DNA of 64,000 bases. It comes from Frankineae bacterium MT45 (GTDB lineage: Bacteria > Actinomycetota > Actinomycetes > Mycobacteriales > Jatrophihabitantaceae). Below are positions 57,282 through 64,000 of this stretch, one piece after another. Numbering within the stretch: the first letter of the stretch is position 1; each line of letters begins with the position of its first letter. The notes beneath the pieces were generated by a model that made no database searches, was not told the DNA's origin, and saw only the letters and a list, made by a program, of their open reading frames with translations. The position numbers and the translations under genes are program-made. Where the stretch lies: positions 2,415,423 through 2,479,422 of the forward strand of contig LT629697.1 in the NCBI GenBank assembly GCA_900100325.1, in the 5' to 3' direction.

Positions 57282-57644
57282 GTGTCCAGTCGTCCGTCAC
57301 TCCTGCGCCGCCTCACCGCCGACGCCAGCACCCTAGACGCGATGTCGTTGAAATACGACGTATCGCGCTGTGACGCTGTCGCCCTCGGCACCATCGTGCG
57401 GGGGGAGCAGGTGCTCGTCACCGGCCGCCTCCGCAGCGTCTCCTACACACCGCGTGAGACCGTCCCGACGATCACGGCTGAACTCTTCGACGGCTCGGCG
57501 GCGATCGACCTCGTCTGGCTGGGGCGGCGGCGTATCGCCGGCCTGGAGCCGGGGCGCCGGCTCTTCGTCCGCGGACGCGTCGGCGATCACGACGGGCGCC
57601 TGGCGATCTACAACCCCTGGTACGAGTTGAGAGCCTCGGTGTGA
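57282..57644 (+). CDS. OB-fold nucleic-acid-binding domain protein
   Basis: 120-residue protein (Rv2694c-like) with a single OB fold: GEQVLVTGRLRSVSYTPRETVPTITAELFDGSAAIDLVWLGRRRIAGLEPGRRLFVRGRVGDHDGRLAIYNPWYEL. The strand pattern resembles the RecG/tRNA-binding OB subfamily; nucleic-acid binding is inferred. TAAGCT six bases before the GTG suggests leaderless transcription. Its stop overlaps the DUF3159 GTG by 4 bases. Confidence 0.88.
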   Translation: MSSRPSLLRRLTADASTLDAMSLKYDVSRCDAVALGTIVRGEQVLVTGRLRSVSYTPRETVPTITAELFDGSAAIDLVWLGRRRIAGLEPGRRLFVRGRVGDHDGRLAIYNPWYELRASV

Positions 57645-58489
57645 GCGAGTCTCCGCACTCCGACACCGACGAGCAGACCGACCACGACTCCGCTGGCAGC
57701 CAGCAGGAGAAACTCGCTGCGGTGAGCGAGGGCCTGAAGGAGCAGTACCGCGCCCAGATGCTCAACAGCATCGGCGGCATCTCCGGCACCATCGTCGCCG
57801 CGGTACCGACGGTCGTCTTCGTGGTCGTCAATTCGCGCTTGGGTCTGCGCCGGGCTGTCATCGCCGCGGTCCTCTCCGCGGTCCTCCTCACCGGTTACCG
57901 GCTTCTGCGTCGCCAGCCCATCCAGCAGGCGTTGAGCGGTCTCTTCGGTGTCGTCGTCGCCGCGCTGATCGCGGCCCGCACCGGCCAGGCCAAGGGCTAC
58001 TTCCTGGTCGGGATCTGGACCAGCTTCATCTACGGCGGCGCGCTGCTCATCTCGGTACTCGTGCGCCGTCCGCTCGGCGGGGTGCTGTGGGAGTTCCTCG
58101 ATCCGACCCCGCAGGACGGTGAGGTAGACGCCGAGTCGGACGACGGCCAGCCGACCGAGTCCACGGCAGAAGTCGACTTGGTGCCCTGGTATCGGCGACC
58201 GCCGCTGCTGCGGGCCTACACCTGGGCCACCGCGGTCGCCGCGGCGGTCTTCCTGGCCCGCGGGATCGTGCAGGAGACGCTCTTCCAGCACAACGCCACC
58301 GGCTGGCTCGCTGTCGCCCGGATCGGCATGGGCTTCCCGCCCTACATCGCGGCGCTGGCTTTCGCTGTCTGGATTGTGCGGCGGGCGCGGGTCGAACTCG
58401 TCGAGGCCGAGGTGGCCCGCCGACGCGCCGCCGAGGGCGATGTCGAACGAGCCTCAGGCGCAGACGACGCTGCGGATAGCGGCCTCTGA
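57641..58489 (+). CDS. DUF3159 membrane protein
   Basis: 282-residue DUF3159 protein (Rv2693c-like) with five or six membrane helices, e.g. GTIVAAVPTVVFVVVNSRLG and GVVVAALIAARTGQAKGYFLVGIWTSFIYGGALLISVLVRRPL. The first 45 residues are charged and cytoplasmic; a Asp/Glu-rich loop sits between helices 4 and 5. Function unknown. GTG start overlapping the OB-fold stop. The last 36 bp overlap the end of the convergent trkA gene. Confidence 0.9.
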   Translation: MSESPHSDTDEQTDHDSAGSQQEKLAAVSEGLKEQYRAQMLNSIGGISGTIVAAVPTVVFVVVNSRLGLRRAVIAAVLSAVLLTGYRLLRRQPIQQALSGLFGVVVAALIAARTGQAKGYFLVGIWTSFIYGGALLISVLVRRPLGGVLWEFLDPTPQDGEVDAESDDGQPTESTAEVDLVPWYRRPPLLRAYTWATAVAAAVFLARGIVQETLFQHNATGWLAVARIGMGFPPYIAALAFAVWIVRRARVELVEAEVARRRAAEGDVERASGADDAADSGL

Positions 58490-59110
58490 CTCCGGCATCG
58501 CGACGAAGAGCAGTTCGTCGCCCGGCTCAAGCGGCTCCTCCGGAGTCGGCGAGATGACCCGCCGGTTGCGGATGATGGCGACCAGCGCCGCATCCTGCGG
58601 CAGGGCCAGGTCACGCACGGAGCGCCCGGCGCAGGGTGCAGTCGCCGAGAGCGTGATCTCGATGAGGTTCGCCTGACCCTGCCGGAGGCTGAAGAGGCGC
58701 ACGATGTCACCCACCTCGACCGCCTCTTCGACGAGTGCAGCGAGCACCCGGGGTGTTGAGACGGCGACATCGACTCCCCACGCCTCGGTGAAGAGCCACT
58801 CATTTGCCGGGTGGTTGATCCGGGCCACGACCCGGCGCACCGAGAACTCGGTCTTGGCCAGCAGCGAGATGACCAGATTCACCTTGTCGTCTCCGGTCGC
58901 GCCGATGACGACCTCGTAGTCCTGCAGCCCGGCGTGCTCGAGCGTCTCCACCTCGCAGGCGTCGGCCAGGATCCACTCGGCACCGGGCACCCGGCGTGGG
59001 GTGATCTTGTTGGCGTCCTTGTCGATCAGGAGCACATCGTGGCGATTCTCCAGCAATTCACGGGCGATCGAGCGTCCCACGGCGCCGGCTCCGGCGATGG
59101 CGACCTTCAT
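58454..59110 (-). CDS. TrkA-type potassium regulator (CeoC-like)
   Basis: 218-residue RCK protein with N-terminal Rossmann domain (KVAIAGAGAVGRSIARELL, LIDKD, VIGATGDDKVNLVISLLAK) and a C-terminal TrkA_C domain (APCAGRSVRDLALPQDAALVAIIRNRRVISPTPEEPLEPGDELLFVA). It gates or regulates a potassium channel or transporter in response to NAD(H) or ATP/ADP. The ATG at 59110 overlaps the stop of the upstream trkA gene by 4 bases. No TrkH/KtrB membrane subunit lies here, but the KimA-like permease gene is next door. Confidence 0.93.
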   Translation of the reverse strand: MKVAIAGAGAVGRSIARELLENRHDVLLIDKDANKITPRRVPGAEWILADACEVETLEHAGLQDYEVVIGATGDDKVNLVISLLAKTEFSVRRVVARINHPANEWLFTEAWGVDVAVSTPRVLAALVEEAVEVGDIVRLFSLRQGQANLIEITLSATAPCAGRSVRDLALPQDAALVAIIRNRRVISPTPEEPLEPGDELLFVAMPESEAAIRSVVCA

Positions 59111-59775
59111 GCGGATACTCCTTCGGGCGGGTTGGACGCCGTGGTGCTGAGTAGTTCGGCGTGCGCGTCCGTGGTGAGCATGTGCAGCGCGTCGCCGGAC
59201 TGGATGAGAGTGGAGGGGTTCGGGAGTTCTCCCGTGCCGAAGCGGGTGATCAGGCCGACCCGGGCTCCGGTGACCGACTCGAATTCGGTGAGCCGGTGCC
59301 CGACCCAACCCTCGTGCGGTGTCACCTGAGTCATCGCGACGGCGCCCGACGGGTCACGCCACTCCTCCGCCGTCGCCTCGCCGAGGACACCCTTGAGCAG
59401 ACGGTTCGCCGTCCACGGAACGGTGGCGATGGTGGGGATGCCGAGGCGCTCGTAGACCTCGGCGCGCTTGGCGTCGTAGATGCGGGCGACGACGCGGGAT
59501 ACGCCGAACGTCTCACGGGCGACGCGGGCCGCGATGATGTTGGAGTTGTCGCCGCTGCTGACCGCGGCGAAGGCGTCGGCACTGACGATGTCAGCCGCCT
59601 CCAGCGTTTCGCGATCGAAGCCGACGCCGACCACGGTGCGTCCCTTGAAATCCTCGCCGAGGCGGCGGAACGCGTCGGCGTTGTGATCGATGACGGCCAC
59701 GCTGTGGGCGAGCCGCTCCAGTGACTGGGCCAGGGACGATCCGACGCGTCCACATCCCATGATGACGATGTGCAC
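59107..59775 (-). CDS. TrkA-type potassium regulator (CeoB-like)
   Basis: 222-residue RCK protein. Rossmann domain: VHIVIMGCGRVGSSLAQSLERL, VIDHNADAFRRL, AAVSSGDNSNIIAARVARETF; C-terminal TrkA_C domain from about residue 140 (RVGLITRFGTGELPNPSTLIQSGDALHML). GTG at 59775 is preceded by GGAG 13 bases upstream; a GTG 9 bases earlier is possible. With the next gene it forms a two-protein unit equivalent to ceoB-ceoC of mycobacteria. It is divergent from the KimA-like gene, with 245 bp between. Confidence 0.92.
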   Translation of the reverse strand: MHIVIMGCGRVGSSLAQSLERLAHSVAVIDHNADAFRRLGEDFKGRTVVGVGFDRETLEAADIVSADAFAAVSSGDNSNIIAARVARETFGVSRVVARIYDAKRAEVYERLGIPTIATVPWTANRLLKGVLGEATAEEWRDPSGAVAMTQVTPHEGWVGHRLTEFESVTGARVGLITRFGTGELPNPSTLIQSGDALHMLTTDAHAELLSTTASNPPEGVSA

Positions 59776-60007
59776 TCTGCGCACATCTCCTTCCGCCGTT
59801 CGATCGGAGGCTTCGTGGCTGCCGATTCTTCGTCGGTGCCCCGCCTGTTGAGACACCTTTCTGGCCAAACGGTACACAGCCCGGCCGATCTGCTGGGGGG
59901 CGCTCTCACCGCGGCGCGCATTGGCGATCCTGCACGTGAGTTGGCCGACACGACCGGCTGTGATCACGCTGACGTGGCACGGCTGCAGCGCACTAACGTG
60001 ACGGACG

Positions 60008-60013
60008 TACGCT
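60008..60013 (+). promoter_or_regulatory. -10 element of leaderless KimA-like gene
   Basis: TACGCT, 7 bases, then GTG at 60021. Confidence 0.55.
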
Positions 60014-60020
60014 GCATCGC

Positions 60021-62081
60021 GTGACCGTAGTGACGAGAGTTGCCAAACGCCTGATCATCGGCCGCCCGGTGCGCTCCGACCGCGCCGGGCACTCGCTGCT
60101 CCCCAAGCGGCTGGCACTGCCGATCTTCGCCAGCGATGCTCTCTCCAGCGTGGCCTACGCAACCCAGGAGATCATCCTGGTGCTGACCCTGGCCGGGACG
60201 GCGTACCTCTTCCTGGCGCCGTGGCTGGCGGCGGCCGTCGTCCTGCTGCTGCTCACCGTCGTCGCCTCCTACCGTCAGCTCGTCGTGGCCTACCCGACCG
60301 GCGGCGGCGACTACGAAGTCGCGACCAAGAACATCGGCCGGCCGGCCGGCGTGATTGTGGCGAGCGCGCTGCTGGTCGACTACGTGATGACTGTTGCCGT
60401 CTCGGTCTCCTCCGGCGTGGACAACATCATCTCGGCTGAACCGTCGCTGGATAAGCATCGCGTCCTGATGGCCCTGGGCTTCGTCGTGCTGCTGGCCGCG
60501 ATGAACCTCCGTGGGTTGAAGGAGGCCGGGGCGACCTTCGCGCTGCCGACGTATGCGTTCGCCGTCGGGGTGGCGATCATGATCATCACCGGTCTCTTCA
60601 AGACCTTCGTCGGGCATCCGCCGGTGGCCGAGAGCGCCCACTACCAGATCGTCCCGCAGTCGGGCTACAGCTCGATGGGGGCGCTCGCGCTGATCTTCTT
60701 CGCCCTGCGCGCCTTCGCCTCCGGCTGTACGGCGCTCACCGGGGTCGAGGCGATCGCCAACGGTGTGCCCGCTTTCAAGCCGCCGAAGGCGAAGAACGCC
60801 CGCACCACCCTGCTGCTGATGGGTGGGCTCGCCGCCACGATGTTCGCCGGGATCACGGTGCTCTCGGTGGTGAGCAAGATCAAGATCGTCGACTCGAACG
60901 ACACCTGCGATCTGATCGGCTTCGTCGACTGCCATAACACCCCGCAGCGGACGGTCATCGCGCAGCTGGCCTCCTCGATCTTCGGTGGCCCGCATTCGGT
61001 CGGTTTTTACTACATCCAGGCCGCCACCGCCCTCATCCTCATCCTGGCCGCCAACACCGCATTCAACGGCTTCCCGCTGCTCGGCTCGATCCTGGCCCAG
61101 GACCGGAACCTGCCGCGCCAGTTGCACACCCGCGGCGACCGGCTCGTCTACAGCAACGGCGTGATCATGCTCGCGGTGGTGGCCGGGGCCTTGATCGCCA
61201 TCTACTCGGCCGACTCCACCCGTCTCATCCAGCTGTACATCGTGGGTGTCTTCACCTCCTTCACGCTCGGCCAGACCGGCATGGTGCGGCACTGGAACCG
61301 CTCCCTGCGCAGCGAGCGTGACCCGATGGTCCGGGCCCGTATCCAGCGCTCACGCCTCATCAACACCATCGGTGCGAGCATGACCGGCCTGGTGCTGGTC
61401 ATCGTCACGGCGACCAAGTTCACCAAGGGCGCCTACCTCGTCCTCATCGCGATGCCGCTGCTCTACCTGCTCATGCGCGGGATCAACAAGCACTACAGCC
61501 GGGTCAGTCGGGAGCTCGACGCGCCGGTGGCCGGATTGACCCTGCCGGCCCGCAATCACGTGGTCGTGCTGGTCTCCAAACTGCACAAGCCGACCCTGCG
61601 GGCGCTCTCCTATGCCCGCGCGACCCGGCCGGACACGCTGACCGCGCTGACGGTGAGCATGGACGACGAAGAGACGCGCAGCCTCCTCGCCGACTGGGAG
61701 CGGCATGATCTGCCGGTGCCGCTGACGATCATCGAGTCGCCGTTCCGCGAGGTGACCACGCCGGTCGTCGACTATGTCCGCAAACTCCGGGAGGATCGGC
61801 CGAACGACGTGGTGAGCGTCTTCATCCCCGAGTACGTCGTCGGGCACTGGTGGGAGCACCTGCTGCACAACCAGTCGGCGCTGCGGCTGAAGGGGCGGCT
61901 CCTCTTCCAGCCCGGGGTCATGGTGACGAGCGTCCCGTGGCAGCTGGCCTCCTCGCAGCTCAGCGCCGACGCCGAGCCGACGCTCACCCCGCCCGGATTC
62001 GCGGTGGAGAAGGTGGCCCCGCCCGAGGCGGCTTCGGTCGTGGTGACCGATGGAAGCGCGGGCCCGCCGAGTGCCCGCTGA
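60021..62081 (+). CDS. KimA-like APC-superfamily permease, probable K+ importer
   Basis: 686-residue permease with twelve predicted helices (residues about 30-480) and a cytosolic C-terminal domain (about 490-650). Usually annotated as an amino-acid permease, but from memory it aligns along its length with Bacillus subtilis KimA: FASDALSSVAYATQE, SYRQLVVAYPTGGGDYEV, LLVDYVMTVAVS, SGCTALTGVEAIANGVPAFK, TRGDRLVYSNGVI and the C-terminal LLHNQSALRLKGRLLF. Asp39, Tyr46, Asp120, Tyr121, Thr124 and Ser128 match the K+-site residues I recall in KimA (36, 43, 117, 118, 121, 125). It is divergent from two TrkA genes. Leaderless GTG start. I saw no ydaO (c-di-AMP) riboswitch upstream. Confidence 0.85.
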   Translation: MTVVTRVAKRLIIGRPVRSDRAGHSLLPKRLALPIFASDALSSVAYATQEIILVLTLAGTAYLFLAPWLAAAVVLLLLTVVASYRQLVVAYPTGGGDYEVATKNIGRPAGVIVASALLVDYVMTVAVSVSSGVDNIISAEPSLDKHRVLMALGFVVLLAAMNLRGLKEAGATFALPTYAFAVGVAIMIITGLFKTFVGHPPVAESAHYQIVPQSGYSSMGALALIFFALRAFASGCTALTGVEAIANGVPAFKPPKAKNARTTLLLMGGLAATMFAGITVLSVVSKIKIVDSNDTCDLIGFVDCHNTPQRTVIAQLASSIFGGPHSVGFYYIQAATALILILAANTAFNGFPLLGSILAQDRNLPRQLHTRGDRLVYSNGVIMLAVVAGALIAIYSADSTRLIQLYIVGVFTSFTLGQTGMVRHWNRSLRSERDPMVRARIQRSRLINTIGASMTGLVLVIVTATKFTKGAYLVLIAMPLLYLLMRGINKHYSRVSRELDAPVAGLTLPARNHVVVLVSKLHKPTLRALSYARATRPDTLTALTVSMDDEETRSLLADWERHDLPVPLTIIESPFREVTTPVVDYVRKLREDRPNDVVSVFIPEYVVGHWWEHLLHNQSALRLKGRLLFQPGVMVTSVPWQLASSQLSADAEPTLTPPGFAVEKVAPPEAASVVVTDGSAGPPSAR

Positions 62082-63453
62082 CCGCGATCGGACGACCGAG
62101 CCGGGCGAGGAATCGCCCGCGCCATCGCCGGTGTCTCTTCCGGTCGGGCACCGGCTCACGGTGAGCGTCACCGCGGTGGCCCACGGCGGACACTGTGTCG
62201 CCCGGGTGGACGACGACCCGCACGGGCGAGTCGTCTTCGTGCGGCACACGCTTCCCGGGGAGGTCGTGGTCGCCGAGGTCACCGAGGACACCGGCGGCGC
62301 TTATCTGCGGGCGGATGCCGTCGAGGTCATTCAGCCTGCGCCCGATCGCGTGTCTCCGCCCTGCCCTCATGCCGGCCCAGGACGCTGCGGTGGCTGCGAC
62401 TGGCAGCACGTCTCCGCCTCGGGCCAGCGCGGCCTCAAGCGTGCGGTCGTGGTGGAGCAGTTCGCCCGGCTGGCGCACTTGGATGTCGATGTCGACGTGG
62501 AGGCGCTGGACTCCGGACTCCTCGGCTGGCGCACCCGGACCCTCTACGCGACGAACCCGCGAGGCGAGGTGGGCCTGCGGCGGCATCGTTCGCACAGCGT
62601 CGAGGTGCTCGACCAGTGCCCACTGGGCGTGCCCGGCGTCGCCGATGACGACGTGCTCCAAGAGCCGTGGCCCGGTGTCTCGGGCATAGAACTAGTGCAG
62701 AACGGTTCGCCGGCGGTGACCGTCCTGACTCATCAACCCGCGCCGCGACCGACCGGTCGCCGTGGTGGCGATCAGCGCTCCGGCCAGCGGCATCATCGTC
62801 GCCGGCCCGACGTCGTCACGCTGCGAAGCGGGGCCGCGACCGTCACCCACCACCTCCTCGGGCGCGATTTCTCAGTCGCTGCGGCAGGGTTCTGGCAGGT
62901 GCATCCGCGGGCCGCCGAGACCTTCGCCAGCGCCATGCTCGACGCGCTCGCGCCGCAGCCCGGTGAGGTGGTCCTCGACCTGTACGCCGGTGCCGGGCTC
63001 TTCACCGCGCTCCTCGGCGAACGGGTGGGGGTCACTGGTCGGGTGGTGGGCCTGGAGGCGGATCGACAGGCCGTCACGGATGCCGAAGCCAACCTCGCCG
63101 ACCTACCCTGGAGCAGTGTGCGCCAGCAGAAGGTGAGCCCGGAATCGATGGCTGAGATCGGTACAGGATGCGATCTGTTGGTACTCGACCCCCCACGGAG
63201 CGGGGCCGGCCGCGAGATCATGCTCGCCGCCCTGCAGTTGCGCCCGCGTCTCATCGGCTACCTGGCCTGCGACCCGTCCTCGCTGGCCCGGGACGTGACG
63301 ACAGCGTTGGACGAGGGCTGGCAACTGCAGCAACTACGGGCCTTCGACGCATTCCCGATGACCCATCACGTGGAATGCCTCGCGGTGCTGGCGCCGACAC
63401 CGACCGCTGAGCACGTAACCTCCTCCGGCGCCGCAGCGACTCCCGTAGGCTGA
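62050..63453 (+). CDS. TRAM-domain 23S rRNA (uracil-C5)-methyltransferase family protein
   Basis: About 467-residue RlmD/RumA-type methyltransferase. N-terminal TRAM domain (HRLTVSVTAVAHGGHCVARVDD ... GRVVFVRHTLPGEVV), an iron-sulfur motif CPHAGPGRCGGCDWQH, then the SAM domain with LDLYAGAGLFTALLGERVG, LVLDPPRSGAGREI and the catalytic Cys in YLACDPSSLARD; the last conserved segment is FPMTHHVECLAVL. The ATG at 62050 overlaps the permease by 32 bp; GTG 62071 would reduce this to 11. Actinobacterial members may act on other uridines. Confidence 0.92.
   Translation: MEARARRVPADRDRTTEPGEESPAPSPVSLPVGHRLTVSVTAVAHGGHCVARVDDDPHGRVVFVRHTLPGEVVVAEVTEDTGGAYLRADAVEVIQPAPDRVSPPCPHAGPGRCGGCDWQHVSASGQRGLKRAVVVEQFARLAHLDVDVDVEALDSGLLGWRTRTLYATNPRGEVGLRRHRSHSVEVLDQCPLGVPGVADDDVLQEPWPGVSGIELVQNGSPAVTVLTHQPAPRPTGRRGGDQRSGQRHHRRRPDVVTLRSGAATVTHHLLGRDFSVAAAGFWQVHPRAAETFASAMLDALAPQPGEVVLDLYAGAGLFTALLGERVGVTGRVVGLEADRQAVTDAEANLADLPWSSVRQQKVSPESMAEIGTGCDLLVLDPPRSGAGREIMLAALQLRPRLIGYLACDPSSLARDVTTALDEGWQLQQLRAFDAFPMTHHVECLAVLAPTPTAEHVTSSGAAATPVG
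63446..63451 (+). promoter_or_regulatory. -10 element of leaderless dxs
   Basis: TAGGCT, 8 bases, then GTG at 63460. Its last T begins the stop codon of the preceding methyltransferase gene. Confidence 0.55.
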
Positions 63454-63459
63454 TGCGCT

Positions 63460-64000
63460 GTGAGCGCAGTTCTTAAGCAGGTGCAGAGTCCGGACGACCT
63501 CCGCGGTCTGGACGCGGAGTCACTGGCCCAGCTCTGCACCGAGATCCGCGAGCTGATCGTGCAGACGGTCGCCAAGACCGGCGGGCACCTGGGGCCGAAT
63601 CTCGGCGCGGTGGAGCTGACGGTGGCGCTGCACCGGGTCTTCGACTCGCCGGCCGAGCCGATTCTCTTCGACGTCGGCCACCAGAGCTACGTCCACAAGA
63701 TCCTCACCGGCCGCGCGGCCCAGTTGAGCACGCTGCGCCAGACCGGCGGCCTGTCGGGCTACCCGAGCCGGGCCGAGAGCGAGCATGACTGGATCGAGAA
63801 CTCGCACGCGTCGACGGCCCTCTCTTACGCCGACGGCCTGGCCAAGGCCTTCGAGGTCCGCGGCGAGCGGCGCCCGGTGGTGGCGGTGGTCGGTGACGGC
63901 GCACTCACCGGCGGTATGTGCTGGGAGGCCCTCAACAACATCGCCGGCTCGAAGCGCCCCGTGGTGATCGTCGTCAACGACAACGGACGCTCCTACGCCC
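63460..64000 (+). CDS. dxs: 1-deoxy-D-xylulose-5-phosphate synthase, 3' end outside window
   Basis: First 180 codons of Dxs, the thiamine-diphosphate enzyme that condenses pyruvate and glyceraldehyde 3-phosphate at the head of the MEP isoprenoid pathway. Seen: [77 protein letters not shown] and the diphosphate-binding [17 protein letters not shown]. The substitution of Ser by Ala-like residues was not noted; all motifs are intact as far as the edge. Leaderless GTG start with TAGGCT at 8 bases. In M. tuberculosis dxs1 lies at the same end of this syntenic block. Confidence 0.96.
   Translation, partial: MSAVLKQVQSPDDLRGLDAESLAQLCTEIRELIVQTVAKTGGHLGPNLGAVELTVALHRVFDSPAEPILFDVGHQSYVHKILTGRAAQLSTLRQTGGLSGYPSRAESEHDWIENSHASTALSYADGLAKAFEVRGERRPVVAVVGDGALTGGMCWEALNNIAGSKRPVVIVVNDNGRSYA

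Noticed and set aside
59776-60020. ydaO/kimA-type c-di-AMP riboswitch upstream of the KimA-like gene
   Set aside because: The gene appears leaderless, leaving no room for a riboswitch, and no matching core was seen.

Overview
The window is 64 kb of high-GC chromosome from an actinobacterium (Actinomycetota). The evidence is the gene content (IdeR, SigA and SigB paralogues, DUF3046/3039/3099/4192/4193/3093/3710/3159 proteins, a polyphosphate glucokinase), many GTG starts, TANNNT -10 elements directly before leaderless genes, and actinobacterial-type LexA, IdeR and PafBC-type DNA sites. The genus cannot be fixed from the sequence; RNase Y plus a class II ribonucleotide reductase would fit a Frankia/Jatrophihabitans-like lineage (inference). 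No rRNA, tRNA, CRISPR array, transposase or prophage gene was seen.

Layout. 1-4.3 kb: most of a large Lhr-type helicase, running off the left edge. 4.4-16.5 kb: GNAT enzyme, DUF3046, recA-recX, rny, miaB, DUF349, LigB-like protein, miaA, dapF, hflX, tatA (DNA repair, RNA decay, tRNA modification, lysine/peptidoglycan precursor supply). 16.5-22.2 kb: lexA divergent from a LysM cell-division gene, then nrdR-nrdJ. 22.2-38.9 kb: an accessory-looking block with an iron-box-controlled DUF2470 protein, a GH15 glucosidase-zwf-SDR operon, PAP2 enzyme, EamA exporter, VOC protein, YaaA, a five-gene MacAB-like export cassette, a Nudix protein and DUF4192. 38.9-54.7 kb: orphan gltD, ideR, sigB, dtd, methyltransferase, DUF3099, DUF3039, YihY, TRIC, a helicase, sigA, ppgK, inositol monophosphatase, a Cei-like protein and DUF4193. 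54.7-64 kb: SDR, DUF3093, dut, DUF3710, OB-fold, DUF3159, two TrkA proteins, a KimA-like permease, a TRAM rRNA methyltransferase and the start of dxs. From memory, both flanks follow the Mycobacterium tuberculosis order between dxs1 (Rv2682c) and recA (Rv2737c), so the middle block is the lineage-specific part.

How the genes work together. The window is rich in DNA-damage control: recA has a LexA box plus a PafBC-type promoter, lexA and its divergent LysM neighbour share two LexA boxes, and an EamA exporter has a second PafBC-type promoter. nrdR-nrdJ is preceded by a possible NrdR box and five DnaA-box-like repeats spaced by whole helical turns. IdeR and a strong double iron box occur in the same window. 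GH15, polyphosphate glucokinase and glucose-6-phosphate dehydrogenase could form a glucan/trehalose-to-NADPH route. Two TrkA proteins beside a permease that aligns with Bacillus KimA look like a potassium module that annotation usually calls an amino-acid permease.
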